A DNA stretch of 64,000 nt from Gaoshiqia sediminis (lineage in GTDB: Bacteria; Bacteroidota; Bacteroidia; Bacteroidales; Prolixibacteraceae), in the NCBI RefSeq assembly GCF_025907915.1, contig NZ_JAPAAF010000005.1, positions 166,316 through 230,315 of the forward strand, in the 5' to 3' direction. Position 1 is the stretch's first letter. Each line of letters opens with the position of its first letter. The notes beneath the pieces are model-generated. The model was not told where the DNA came from, searched no databases, and was given only the letters and a program-made list of their open reading frames with translations. Made by a program: the position numbers and the translations under genes. Below are positions 45,521 through 54,535 of this stretch, one piece after another.

Positions 45521-46853
45521 TAACCGACTTAACAGCCTCACCTCCAGCCCGCTCCACCAACCCGGCCCGATACGTATCAATCGCCCTTTGCCGCGCCATT
45601 CTATGATCGACCATCGGTTTTGGATAATGATCCGTACCAAACTCCGGCACCCAGCGATGCACATAAACCAACTCAGGATCAAACTTTTCCTGCTGGAGGA
45701 TTGGATTGAAAACCCGGAAGTACGGAGCAGCATCACACCCCGAACCTGCCGCCCACTGCCAACCTCCATTATTCGATGCCAATTCGTAGTCAAGTAGCTT
45801 TTCTGCGAAAAAGGCTTCACCCCATCGCCAGTCTATCAGTAAATGCTTGCATAAAAAGCTCGCTGTAACCATACGGACCCGGTTATGCATGAAGCCGGTC
45901 TGGTTTAGTTGCCGCATGCCCGCATCAACCAACGGAAACCCGGTAGTTCCCTCACACCACCGGGCAAAATCCTTTTCAGAATTGATCCAGGCAATATGAT
46001 CGTACGCCGGTTTAAACGATTGCTTCTCCACCTGTGGAAAATGCCAGAGGATATCCATATAAAAGTTACGCCAGATCAATTCGTTTAAAAACGCCGACGA
46101 ATATTGAACCGCAGCAGCTGTAACCTGCCGGATACTGATGGTCCCAAAACGTAGATGAACTCCCAAGCGAGAAGTAGCATCCACGGCAGGAAAATCGCGT
46201 TTATCTTTGTAAGCGGTCAGTATTTCCGGGGTAATTTCCTGTGGTGGAATCTCCAACGAACCGCGACGGAAGCCTATATCTACATGGTGAAATTTTCGCA
46301 ATGGGGCCATCTTCAATAAATTACCCAGATACTTTTCGGATGGGTAGGGCTTCCAATCCTTTTCAGACAGCTTGGCCAGCCATCTTTTACTGTAAGGCGT
46401 AAATACCGTATAAGGCTTTCCGTCGCCATTCAATATTTCATTTTTATGAAAAATCACCTGATCTTTAAAAGCCTTCATCTCAATACCCATAGATCCAAGA
46501 TATTCAAATATTTCCTGATCCCTTTTTCGGGCGTATGGTTCATAGTCCTGATTGATAAAAACGCGCTCAACCGAATATTCAGCTACCAGGCGCTTAAAGG
46601 CATCCAGCGTCTTCCCGTGATAAATCCAAAACGAACTCCCATCAGCCTCAAACTTATCCTGCAACTGCTGCACCTGCCTTAAGATGAATGACACGCATGA
46701 ATCATCGTCCTCCAAGTCATTTAGAATATCGGTATCGAAAACAAAAACCGGAAGCACGGGCCTACCGGAAGTTAATGCTTTAAAAAGCCCATGATTGTCT
46801 GAAATTCGCAAATCGCGCCGAAACCAAAATACTGTTACAGGTTGCTCTTTCAT
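45513..46853 (-). CDS. phrB: Deoxyribodipyrimidine photolyase
   Basis: 446-residue FAD photolyase that uses blue light to split cyclobutane pyrimidine dimers. VFWFRRDLRISDNHGL (~8) starts the antenna domain; the FAD-binding end has the typical FMHNRVRMVTASFLCKHLLIDWRWGE (~327-352) and DYELASNNGGWQWAAGSGCDAAPYFRVFNP (~360-390). The start at 46853 fits the family better than 46868, which would add five residues. Stop codon within the terminator hairpin. Confidence 0.95.
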   Translation of the reverse strand: MKEQPVTVFWFRRDLRISDNHGLFKALTSGRPVLPVFVFDTDILNDLEDDDSCVSFILRQVQQLQDKFEADGSSFWIYHGKTLDAFKRLVAEYSVERVFINQDYEPYARKRDQEIFEYLGSMGIEMKAFKDQVIFHKNEILNGDGKPYTVFTPYSKRWLAKLSEKDWKPYPSEKYLGNLLKMAPLRKFHHVDIGFRRGSLEIPPQEITPEILTAYKDKRDFPAVDATSRLGVHLRFGTISIRQVTAAAVQYSSAFLNELIWRNFYMDILWHFPQVEKQSFKPAYDHIAWINSEKDFARWCEGTTGFPLVDAGMRQLNQTGFMHNRVRMVTASFLCKHLLIDWRWGEAFFAEKLLDYELASNNGGWQWAAGSGCDAAPYFRVFNPILQQEKFDPELVYVHRWVPEFGTDHYPKPMVDHRMARQRAIDTYRAGLVERAGGEAVKSVKK

Positions 46854-46868
46854 TGTTGTGATTTTCAT

Positions 46869-47197
46869 ATTTATTGAAACAGCAAGTTACATCGAATAGT
46901 TTCATTTTTAATAAACACAAAACAAGCGTATGCAAATCAACAAAAAAGGCAACATCTCTTTCAAAATTAAACCACACAGATAAAAACATCTGAAACATCA
47001 TGTTTTTAAAGAAAATAGCTACATTTACCCTTCAAAACCAACGGCCAAAAATGTTGAACGACACTCTTGTATATTCAACATTTTATAGACATATTTAACC
47101 GATGAACATCGTTGCATGAAGGAAATCAGGTTTTCAGCCAGAAAAGCTCTTTTTAAGGCTGTATAAACATTGGAAATTTTAAGCAAAAAGAGGTAAA
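46869..47197. other. Divergent region between phrB and the sigma factor gene
   Basis: 329 bp with no gene. It must carry the outgoing promoters for both neighbours; I see only near matches (for example TACATTTA near 47021) and no perfect TAnnTTTG box. Confidence 0.4.
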
Positions 47198-47782
47198 ATG
47201 ATAAACTATACAAACGAAGAGCTCCTACATGGGATCCTCAGAAACGACAATTTGATCCTTCAGTATATCTACAAGAACTTCTTTTATAAGATTAACTTCT
47301 TCATCAAAAAAAACAGCGGAGATGATGAAGACTCGAATGATATCTTCCAGGAAGCAATTATCATTATCTACCGAAAGTTGAAAGCTAACGATCTGGTGCT
47401 GGACTGCTCATTTGAAACCTACCTCTATTCGGTTTGTCGATTTTTATGGTTGAAACAGTTGGAAAAAAGGAAAAACGAACGAGAGAAAATACGGGACAAC
47501 CACGATTTCAACGATGATATTTACGACAGTTCTTTTGAAACAACGGTGGATATGAACGAAAAATACCGGTTGTACCAAAAGCATTTTAAAAACCTGGGGA
47601 AAGACTGCCAAAAAATACTCCAAATGTTTTTCGATAAAGTTCCACTGAAACAAATCGCGCAGGTTATGGGATTTCAGGGTGAGAAATATGCCAAAAAACG
47701 GAAATACAAATGCAAAGAATACCTGGTAAAAAGCATCAAGCAAGATATCGAGTATAAAAAAATCCTGGAGAACGATCTGTAA
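47198..47782 (+). CDS. Sigma-70 family (ECF-like) RNA polymerase sigma factor, orphan
   Basis: 194-residue two-domain sigma factor. Region 2 covers ~12-95 (ILQYIYKNFFYKINFFIK, DSNDIFQEAIIIIYRKL, TYLYSVCRFLWLKQLEKR) and region 4 ~130-185 (LGKDCQKILQMFFDKVPLKQIAQVMGFQGEKYAKKRKYKCKEYL). No anti-sigma, SusC/D or other usual partner is adjacent. It is Lys-rich with several aromatic residues in region 2. Downstream is hemolysin III, with its own promoter-like box. Confidence 0.88.
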   Translation: MINYTNEELLHGILRNDNLILQYIYKNFFYKINFFIKKNSGDDEDSNDIFQEAIIIIYRKLKANDLVLDCSFETYLYSVCRFLWLKQLEKRKNEREKIRDNHDFNDDIYDSSFETTVDMNEKYRLYQKHFKNLGKDCQKILQMFFDKVPLKQIAQVMGFQGEKYAKKRKYKCKEYLVKSIKQDIEYKKILENDL

Positions 47783-47922
47783 ACCACCCGACTTGAAAAA
47801 ATCCGGCAGACAACGTCCGGACGGGCCAAACTACAACGCGATCATTCTTTCCCAAAAAACAAACCGCAAAAGTTCGATCCTCTATCTTCCGGTTTAGTAA
47901 AAATAGTGTGAAATGGTTTTTG

Positions 47923-47930
47923 TATTTTTG
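47923..47930 (+). promoter_or_regulatory. -7 box (TATTTTTG) before hemolysin III gene
   Basis: Perfect TAnnTTTG 32 bp upstream of the ATG; no clear TTG at -33. Confidence 0.4.
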
Positions 47931-47962
47931 TCGTTGTCATAGCTTTTGGGGGAATTGAAGAA

Positions 47963-48613
47963 ATGGTAAACGGAAAAAGAAAAAGGCTGAGAAAAGCAGA
48001 AGAGATTGCCAACAGTGTTTCACACGGAATTGGCATTGCTTTGGCTGTGGCAGGCGTAACTTTACTGGTTGCTTTTGGGGCCGTTTACGGAAACATCTGG
48101 CACATTATAAGTTTCTCGGTCTTTGGGACCAGCATGATTCTACTGTACCTCGCCTCTACCCTATTTCATGGCGTAAAAAAGCCCCGGTTAAAAGTAATGC
48201 TAAACAAGTTGGACCATTCGGCGATTTATATTCTGATTGCCGGCTCCTACACGCCGCTTTCGCTTATTTCATTACGTGGCTGGGTAGGTTGGACCATTTT
48301 CGGACTGATTTGGTCGCTGGCCATTGCCGGAGTGGTTTTCAAAATCTGGTTCTACTCTTCCAAATGGAGAACCTTGTCAACCTGGCTATACGTAGCTATG
48401 GGCTGGTTGGTAATTCTGGCCATCGGGCCCGTAATACAAAACGTTCCCAACACTTCGCTTTGGTTTCTGCTGGCGGGTGGGGTGAGTTATTCGGGCGGCG
48501 TATTTTTCTATTTGTATCATCGGGTCCCGTTTTTTCACCTCATTTTTCACTTGTTTATCCTGGGGGGATCGGTTTGTCATTTTTTTGCTTTTCTTTATTT
48601 ACTCCCCATCTAA
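47963..48613 (+). CDS. Hemolysin III / PAQR family membrane protein
   Basis: 216-residue integral membrane protein with seven hydrophobic helices. The family metal-binding pattern is visible: NSVSHGIGIALA (~16), STLFHGVKKPRLKVMLNKLDHSAIYILIAGSYTP (~67-100) and the C-terminal HLIFHLFILGGSVCHF (~193). PAQR proteins are predicted hydrolases (ceramidase-like). True hemolytic activity is not implied. Confidence 0.92.
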   Translation: MVNGKRKRLRKAEEIANSVSHGIGIALAVAGVTLLVAFGAVYGNIWHIISFSVFGTSMILLYLASTLFHGVKKPRLKVMLNKLDHSAIYILIAGSYTPLSLISLRGWVGWTIFGLIWSLAIAGVVFKIWFYSSKWRTLSTWLYVAMGWLVILAIGPVIQNVPNTSLWFLLAGGVSYSGGVFFYLYHRVPFFHLIFHLFILGGSVCHFFAFLYLLPI

Positions 48614-48622
48614 AAACCTGAA

Positions 48623-49744
48623 ATGGAAACTCCCGAAAACAACAATTATCTATCAGAAGCACTGACTGCATCCGCTGAGCATTATAGACCACTTGGAAAT
48701 TTCCGGGCTCATAACCGAAAAAACAGGTTGAAATTGCGGTTTCGCCCATATGAACTGTTGATGAAGCACACTTTCACGTTGGCCAACAGTTCAAGGCAAA
48801 GCACACCAATCATGCTTACCGAAATTGAATACGACGGCTTTATCGGCTATGGCGAAGCTTCCATGCCGCCATACCTGGGAGAAAACCAACAAAGTGCCGC
48901 TCAATTTTTATCGCAACTCAACCTCTCCCAGTTTCACGATCCATTCCGTATAGAAGAAATTTTAAGCTACACAGATCGGGTGCAAGCCGGAAACACCGCC
49001 GCTAAAGCAGCTGTTGATATTGCTTTGCATGACCTGACCGGCAAATTAATCGGCAAGCCGTGGCATAGCATCTGGGGACTGAATGCTGCCAATACTCCCT
49101 ACTCTTCTTTCACCATTGGGATTGACCAACCTGAGATTGTTACGGAGAAAGTAAAAGATGCTTCATCCTTCAACATATTAAAAGTGAAACTGGGTGCAGG
49201 CAACGACCGCGAAATGATTCACACGATCAGATCGGTCACTAACGTTCCCCTATGTGTCGACGTCAACCAGGGATGGACAGATAAACAGCAAGCGCTGGAA
49301 CAAATTTACTGGCTGAAGGAACAGGGAGTGGTGTTTGTTGAACAGCCCATGCCCAAGCACATGACCGATGAAATGGCCTGGCTGACTGCCCACAGCCCGC
49401 TGCCAACCATTGCCGATGAGTCCGTGCAACGATTGTCTGATATCGCGTCTGTTTATCAGGTTTATTCCGGAATCAATATCAAACTGATGAAATGTACCGG
49501 CATGCTCGAGGCCAGCAACATGATTAGTGCGGCCAACGCATTGAATATGAAAATCATGATTGGCTGCATGACAGAAACATCCTGTGCCATTTCGGCTGCC
49601 GCTCAACTCTCACCCTTGTGCCACTGGGCCGATCTGGACGGCAACCTGCTCATCACCAATGACCTTTTTGACGGAATAAAGATTGTGGATGGCAAAGTTT
49701 CCTTGAATGAACTTCCGGGGATTGGGATAAAACCCAAAGGGTAA
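48623..49744 (+). CDS. Dipeptide epimerase (L-Ala-D/L-Glu type), enolase superfamily
   Basis: 373-residue enolase-superfamily enzyme that probably epimerises dipeptides such as L-Ala-D-Glu from peptidoglycan recycling. The muconate lactonising-type barrel shows KVKLGAG (~190, catalytic Lys), VDVNQGW (~211, Asp metal ligand), FVEQPM (~238) and IADES (~262), with IKLMKCTG (~289) carrying the second Lys. The first ~35 residues (METPENNNYLSEALT) look non-conserved; translation may start at TTG 48728. Confidence 0.88.
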   Translation: METPENNNYLSEALTASAEHYRPLGNFRAHNRKNRLKLRFRPYELLMKHTFTLANSSRQSTPIMLTEIEYDGFIGYGEASMPPYLGENQQSAAQFLSQLNLSQFHDPFRIEEILSYTDRVQAGNTAAKAAVDIALHDLTGKLIGKPWHSIWGLNAANTPYSSFTIGIDQPEIVTEKVKDASSFNILKVKLGAGNDREMIHTIRSVTNVPLCVDVNQGWTDKQQALEQIYWLKEQGVVFVEQPMPKHMTDEMAWLTAHSPLPTIADESVQRLSDIASVYQVYSGINIKLMKCTGMLEASNMISAANALNMKIMIGCMTETSCAISAAAQLSPLCHWADLDGNLLITNDLFDGIKIVDGKVSLNELPGIGIKPKG

Positions 49745-49934
49745 CCAAGCTTCACCGATTAAGCATCCTCCTTTGTCACCCGTTAAAAAGCTAATCATTA
49801 CAATAAAAACCCTGCCCTTCCAGAAATTTCATGCAATAGAAATATCGACGATAAAACCGCATTTGCCGGCAATTTTTATTAGTTTGGTCATTCAAAAAAA
49901 TAAGAACAACTTAATCAATCTGAAAATTTTCATA

Positions 49935-50957
49935 ATGAAACGAGGTTTTGCCAGTGACAACAATGCCGGAGTGCACCCGGAGATATTAAAAGCGATGGCA
50001 TCGGTCAACCAGGGGCACATGGTTGGGTACGGCGGCGATCCGGTGACCGAACAAGCTGTCAATCAATTCAAAAAGGAGTTTGGAGACGATATTGATGTCT
50101 ATTTTGTATTTAACGGTACCGGGGCGAACGTGCTTTCGCTATCCAGCCTGACACACAGTTTCAATTCCATCATTTGTGCCGAAACAGCCCACATTCAGGT
50201 AGACGAATGCGGCGCGCCGGAGAAACTGACCGGATGCAAGCTGCTTCCGGTAAAAACCGTTAACGGCAAAATCTTCCCCGACGAGATAAAAAAATACCTG
50301 CACGGTTTTGATTTTGAGCACCATGCTCAACCCGGCATTATTTCCATTTCGCAGGTAACCGAGTTGGGTACCGTCTATTCGGTGGAAGAAATTAGAGCGA
50401 TTACTACGCTGGCACATGAATACGGGCTGTCTGTTCATATGGATGGCGCCCGGATTGCCAATGCTGCCGTGGCGCTTGACCTGCCTTTTAAAGCATTCAC
50501 CAAAGATGCCGGCATTGATGTACTTTCGTTTGGCGGCACAAAAAATGGCATGATGATGGGCGAAGCCGTTGTCTTTTTCGACCCCGAACAGGCACGCAGC
50601 ACCAAATACATCCGTAAGCAAAGCATGCAGCTTTTTTCGAAAATGCGCTTTGTAGGCGCTCAGTTTCTGGCCTATTTCGAAAACGAACTTTGGAAGAAAA
50701 ATGCGTCACATGCCAATAAAATGGCCAACTTACTGGAAACTGAAATCGCAAAAATAAATGGTATAAAACTCACCCAAAAAACAGGGGCCAACGGCGTTTT
50801 CGCCATTCTCCCAAAAGAAATCATTTCCAAATTGCAGGAGCAGTACTTCTTTTACGTATGGGATGAAGCCACTTCGGAAGTCCGCTGGATGACTTCATTT
50901 GATACTACTGAAGACGATATTTACGGATTTGTGGAAGCTTTAAAACGATTGCTCTGA
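49935..50957 (+). CDS. Low-specificity L-threonine aldolase (beta-eliminating lyase family)
   Basis: 340-residue PLP enzyme that cleaves L-threonine or allo-threonine to glycine and acetaldehyde. FASDNNAGVHPEIL (~5), FNGTGANVLSLSSL (~55), HMDGARIANAA (~168) and the PLP lysine in LSFGGTKNGMMMGEAV (~195). The ATG at 49935 is used; the longer frame from 49773 has an unlikely 54-residue lead. The rhomboid gene follows after 2 bp, so they are probably co-transcribed. Confidence 0.9.
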   Translation: MKRGFASDNNAGVHPEILKAMASVNQGHMVGYGGDPVTEQAVNQFKKEFGDDIDVYFVFNGTGANVLSLSSLTHSFNSIICAETAHIQVDECGAPEKLTGCKLLPVKTVNGKIFPDEIKKYLHGFDFEHHAQPGIISISQVTELGTVYSVEEIRAITTLAHEYGLSVHMDGARIANAAVALDLPFKAFTKDAGIDVLSFGGTKNGMMMGEAVVFFDPEQARSTKYIRKQSMQLFSKMRFVGAQFLAYFENELWKKNASHANKMANLLETEIAKINGIKLTQKTGANGVFAILPKEIISKLQEQYFFYVWDEATSEVRWMTSFDTTEDDIYGFVEALKRLL

Positions 50958-50959
50958 CG

Positions 50960-51682
50960 ATGCGCCTGTTCAACTACTACCCAAACAAAAGTGAGACAGA
51001 TGCCCGGCTCGAAAAGAAAATCTTCAAACACAGCATGGTTTTCCCCGGCTTCTTCCTGTTGTGCTTTTGGTTAGTGCTTTTAGTTGAATCAACGCTAGGC
51101 TACAATTTCACCCAGTTTGGCATTTTCCCGCATCAACTGAAAGGGCTGAAAGGGATTCTCTTTTCGCCCTTCATTCACAGCGGATTTAAACATCTTTTTG
51201 CCAACTCGGTTCCATTCTTTGTTCTGTCGCTGGCCCTATTTTATTTCTATCGCAAACTGGCTTATCGCATTTTCTTTCTTATTTATTTTCTTTCAGGCAT
51301 TTGCGTTTGGCTGGGCGGACGCGAGGCATGGCATATCGGGGCAAGCGGACTAGTATATGGGCTGGGGGCTTTCCTGTTTTTCAGCGGTATTTTCCGAAAC
51401 GATGTCCGTTTGCTGACCATTGCCATCATTGTGGTGTTTTTGTACGGCGGCATGTTCTGGGGTATTTTTCCGATTGAACCAACGATCTCTTGGGAAAGCC
51501 ATTTATGGGGAGCTGCCAGTGGTTTGTTCCTCAGCGTTTTTTATCGTCACCAAGGTCCGCAACGCTCACGTTTTGAGTGGGAAGATGAACCCGATGATGA
51601 AGATGCCCTTGTTGCGAACGAAGATGGCGGGACTGCCGATTGGCACGAGAACAAAAATGAGGCTGAGCAGGAAAAAACTTAA
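50960..51682 (+). CDS. Rhomboid family intramembrane serine protease
   Basis: 240-residue membrane protease with six hydrophobic helices (FPGFFLLCFWLVLLV, LFANSVPFFVLSLALFYF, RIFFLIYFLSGICVW). The catalytic Ser is in WHIGASGLVYGLGA (~127) and the His in ESHLWGAASG (~181); HSGFKHLFANSVP (~73) supplies the early His/Asn motif. The cytoplasmic C-terminus is acidic. Substrates are unknown. Confidence 0.93.
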   Translation: MRLFNYYPNKSETDARLEKKIFKHSMVFPGFFLLCFWLVLLVESTLGYNFTQFGIFPHQLKGLKGILFSPFIHSGFKHLFANSVPFFVLSLALFYFYRKLAYRIFFLIYFLSGICVWLGGREAWHIGASGLVYGLGAFLFFSGIFRNDVRLLTIAIIVVFLYGGMFWGIFPIEPTISWESHLWGAASGLFLSVFYRHQGPQRSRFEWEDEPDDEDALVANEDGGTADWHENKNEAEQEKT

Positions 51683-51687
51683 ACATG

Positions 51688-51720
51688 TTGAAAAGCACTG
51701 AGAGAATTTTCTTAACTTTG
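51688..51720 (+). promoter_or_regulatory. Promoter of nusB and the downstream run
   Basis: TTG at 51688-51690 and TAACTTTG at 51713-51720, 22 nt apart. The transcript should start near 51727, 26 nt before nusB. Confidence 0.6.
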
Positions 51721-51752
51721 CCACCCTCAAAAAGATAACAAGTTCTATAAAA

Positions 51753-52715
51753 ATGATTAGCAGAAGAATTATCCGAATTAAAGTATTACAGGTATTATAT
51801 GCCTTTTATACGTCGCCGGACAAATCCATTAACAATACCGAAAAAGAACTGTTTTTCAGTATTCAAAAAACGTACGACCTTTATCATTATTTATTCCAAC
51901 TAGCGGTAGAAATTGCTAATCATGCCAACTCGGTGATCGAGCTACGCAAGAAAAAACACTTTCCCACAGCCGAAGATTTAACGCCAAACACCCGGTTTGT
52001 AAACAACCTGCTAATTTATCAGCTTAAAACAAACAATGCACTGAACAAGCAATTGGCCCAATCAAAATTGAGCTGGGAAGACGAGCCTGAGTTGATCAAA
52101 AAGCTATACACGGCACTGATCAACACCGATTTCTATGCCGAATATATGTCGGCCAAAGAGCATAGCTACCTGGACGACAAAAAATTGGTCGAACAACTTT
52201 TCGGCGAAGTCATCCTGCAATCCGAAGATTTACTCCACCTGCTTGAGGAACAAAGCATTTACTGGAACGATGATATCGATTTTGTGGTTAGCATGATCAT
52301 CAAAACACTGAAAAAGTTCAAGGAATATTCGCGAGAAGACCTGGCGCTGCTGCCCTTTTTCAAGGATGAAGAAGACCGTGAATTTGCCAAAAACCTTTAC
52401 CGTAAAACCGTTCTCAACCACGACGAATTAAAAAAGATCGTGGAAGAACACACGGTAAATTGGGATGTGGAGCGGATTGCGGTTATCGACAACCTGATTC
52501 TGGAACTGGCGATGGCTGAGTTTCTTTACTTCCCCTCGATTCCTACAAAAGTTACACTGAACGAGTATATCGAGCTTTCGAAATACTACAGCACACAGAA
52601 AAGCCGCAACTTCATCAATGGCATCCTCGACAAATCGCTAAAAGCACTAAAAAAAGAAAATCGCGTTATTAAAGCCGGACGCGGACTCATTGGTGAAGAA
52701 ACTCCGGATGAATAG
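51753..52715 (+). CDS. nusB: Transcription antitermination factor NusB (long form)
   Basis: 320-residue form of NusB, about twice the length of the E. coli protein. Residues ~1-60 match the start of NusB (MISRRIIRIKVLQVLYAFYT) and ~190-310 the core (EFAKNLYRKTV, VDWDVERIAVIDNLILELAMAEFLYFPSIPTKVTLNEYIELSKYYST). The middle is a helical insert found in Bacteroidetes. NusB with NusE/S10 supports rRNA antitermination. First gene of a run through prmA. Confidence 0.93.
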   Translation: MISRRIIRIKVLQVLYAFYTSPDKSINNTEKELFFSIQKTYDLYHYLFQLAVEIANHANSVIELRKKKHFPTAEDLTPNTRFVNNLLIYQLKTNNALNKQLAQSKLSWEDEPELIKKLYTALINTDFYAEYMSAKEHSYLDDKKLVEQLFGEVILQSEDLLHLLEEQSIYWNDDIDFVVSMIIKTLKKFKEYSREDLALLPFFKDEEDREFAKNLYRKTVLNHDELKKIVEEHTVNWDVERIAVIDNLILELAMAEFLYFPSIPTKVTLNEYIELSKYYSTQKSRNFINGILDKSLKALKKENRVIKAGRGLIGEETPDE

Positions 52716-53145
52716 AACGATAATTCAGATTTTACTTTTATTGCTGGCCTTTGCCTGTCAGAATGCAACACAGAAAAAGCAGGAATCTTCCTCCGAAAAT
52801 CAAGGGGTGCCAAAATTTGCGTTTCTGCAAGAATTCCATAATTTTGGGACACTGCAGGCCGGAGAAATCGTAGCCTACAGTTTTCAGTTCACCAATACCG
52901 GAGACGGTGATTTAATGATTGAAAAGGCAGAGAGCGATTGCGGCTGCATTACGGTGGAATTTCCCCGGGAAGCAATTCAGCCTGGAAAAACGGGTTATGT
53001 GGAAGTCATTTTTAACGCGGCCGGTGAAGTTGGGAAGGTGTACAAAGAAATAATCTTATATTCGAACACCGAACCCGACGAAACAAAATTGGCTATTGCA
53101 GCAACAGTGCAAAACGAATTGATAAATATCTACAGTAAAAATTAA
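52708..53145 (+). CDS. DUF1573 domain lipoprotein
   Basis: 145-residue lipoprotein (signal LLLLLAFAC) with an ASH/DUF1573-like Ig fold (~35-140): FLQEFHNFGTLQAGEIVAYSFQFTNTGDGDLMIEKAESDCGCITVEFP is the hallmark segment, with the paired cysteines DCGC. The start ATG at 52708 overlaps the nusB stop by 8 bp. Function unknown; probably envelope-associated. Confidence 0.9.
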   Translation: MNRTIIQILLLLLAFACQNATQKKQESSSENQGVPKFAFLQEFHNFGTLQAGEIVAYSFQFTNTGDGDLMIEKAESDCGCITVEFPREAIQPGKTGYVEVIFNAAGEVGKVYKEIILYSNTEPDETKLAIAATVQNELINIYSKN

Positions 53146-53157
53146 ATAGACTAAAAA

Positions 53158-53472
53158 ATGAATTACTTATTAATGGCCCCGCAACAAGGCGCCGAAGCAA
53201 ATCCGCTGACATCATTCTTACCACTGATCCTGATTATCGTGGTTTTCTACTTTTTCATGATCCGCCCACAGGTAAAAAGACAAAAAGAACTGAAAAAATT
53301 CCGCGAAAGCCTTTCTAAAGGCGACAAGGTGGTAACAACCGGTGGTATTTACGGAAAAGTAGTAGAAATTAAAGACAACTACCTCCTGTTACAGGTTGAC
53401 GACAATGTAAAATTACGCGTTGACAAAAGTGCAGTGGTGAAGGACATGTCTGATGTACCCCAGCAAAAATAG
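53158..53472 (+). CDS. yajC: Preprotein translocase subunit YajC
   Basis: 104-residue inner-membrane protein of the SecDF-YajC complex. One transmembrane helix (LPLILIIVVFYFFMI, ~20-35), then PQVKRQKELKKFRESLSKGDKVVTTGGIYGKV (~36-67). Normal length. It is followed by a terminator with a promoter box in its T-tail. Confidence 0.95.
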   Translation: MNYLLMAPQQGAEANPLTSFLPLILIIVVFYFFMIRPQVKRQKELKKFRESLSKGDKVVTTGGIYGKVVEIKDNYLLLQVDDNVKLRVDKSAVVKDMSDVPQQK

Positions 53473-53493
53473 ACCGATCAAATAAGAAATGAG

Positions 53494-53526
53494 AAAGGGC
53501 CGGCATATTAGTCAGCCCTTTTTTTT
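53494..53526 (+). terminator. Terminator after yajC
   Basis: AAAGGGC (53494-53500) pairs with GCCCTTT (53515-53521); eight T follow and merge with the promoter box at 53526. Confidence 0.8.
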
Positions 53527-53533
53527 ATCTTTG
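53526..53533 (+). promoter_or_regulatory. -7 box (TATCTTTG) of the YbbR-like gene
   Basis: Perfect TAnnTTTG at the end of the yajC terminator T-run. The predicted start of transcription (about 53540) coincides with the GTG at 53539, so either translation is leaderless or begins at the ATG at 53590. Confidence 0.45.
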
Positions 53534-53538
53534 GCTGC

Positions 53539-54534
53539 GTGAATTACAAATGGATAAATAGTATTCAGGCTATCTTCAGGTTGCTCCGGATGAAGAATGA
53601 CCGCAGACTGATCATATATTTGATTTGCGTTGCCATATCCACTATTTTTTGGTTTTTGAATGCCCTGAACAAAGAGTATAGCGTTGAGCTGTACTTCCCG
53701 GTGAAATACACCAACCTTCCCAAAAACAAGTTATTGTCCAACACCCCACCCGACCGGTTTTCACTGAAAGTAAATTCGTACGGTTTCACCATACTGCGAC
53801 ACAAATTAAGCCTGGCGTTTTCACCGCTGGTTTTCGATGTCAATGAATTTACCGGAAAACGGATGGAGACAAGCGATCATGCCGAATACGCCATCCCCAG
53901 CAAACAATTCATCAACCGGATATCCGAACAGGTAAGCAATGAACTGAGAATAACAGAAATACACCCGGACACCTTGTATTTCAGGTTCGACCGTATTGTT
54001 GCCAAAAAAATTGCTATCCAGCCAAACCTAAGTTATGAACTGAAAAAACAACACCTTTTGAGCAGCATCATAACTACCCAGCCCGATTCGGCGATGGTTT
54101 GGGGACCGGAAACGGTACTCGACACCCTGCAATTCATTCAAACGAAACACCAGCACTTTAAATCGCTCGACCATACCATTCAGCAGCAGGTTGCCTTGGC
54201 GCCAAATAAAAACATGGTGTATGAACCCAACCGCGTGGCGCTGAATATTCCGGTAGAAGAATATACCGAGAAACAACTCATGGTGCCCGTAACTGTCCGT
54301 AATTTACCTGACAGTGTACAGGTAAACCTGTTTCCCGATAAGGTGAAAGTGAACTTTTTGATCAGCCTAAACCGTTTCTCCGAAATAAAACCCACCGACT
54401 TTCTGATCAGTGTTTCGTTTCAGGATATTCTGAATAAAGTGGAGCTGCTGGATCTAAAGCTCGAATCGCAACCACCCTATTCGTTTTCGGTTTCCTTCTC
54501 GCCCGAAAAAGTTGAATATTTGATTGAACAGTAA
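53539..54534 (+). CDS. YbbR-like (CdaR-type) protein
   Basis: 331-residue membrane-anchored protein with one N-terminal helix (LIIYLICVAISTIFWFLNAL, ~24-43) and YbbR-type beta domains outside the membrane (~45-331; YFPVKYTNLPKNK, VTVRNLPDSVQVNLFPDKVKVNF). In Gram-positives CdaR controls diadenylate cyclase; no cyclase is adjacent here. The GTG at 53539 is the longest start; ATG 53590 would give 314 residues and fits the promoter box better. Confidence 0.82.
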   Translation: MNYKWINSIQAIFRLLRMKNDRRLIIYLICVAISTIFWFLNALNKEYSVELYFPVKYTNLPKNKLLSNTPPDRFSLKVNSYGFTILRHKLSLAFSPLVFDVNEFTGKRMETSDHAEYAIPSKQFINRISEQVSNELRITEIHPDTLYFRFDRIVAKKIAIQPNLSYELKKQHLLSSIITTQPDSAMVWGPETVLDTLQFIQTKHQHFKSLDHTIQQQVALAPNKNMVYEPNRVALNIPVEEYTEKQLMVPVTVRNLPDSVQVNLFPDKVKVNFLISLNRFSEIKPTDFLISVSFQDILNKVELLDLKLESQPPYSFSVSFSPEKVEYLIEQ

Positions 54535-54535
54535 A

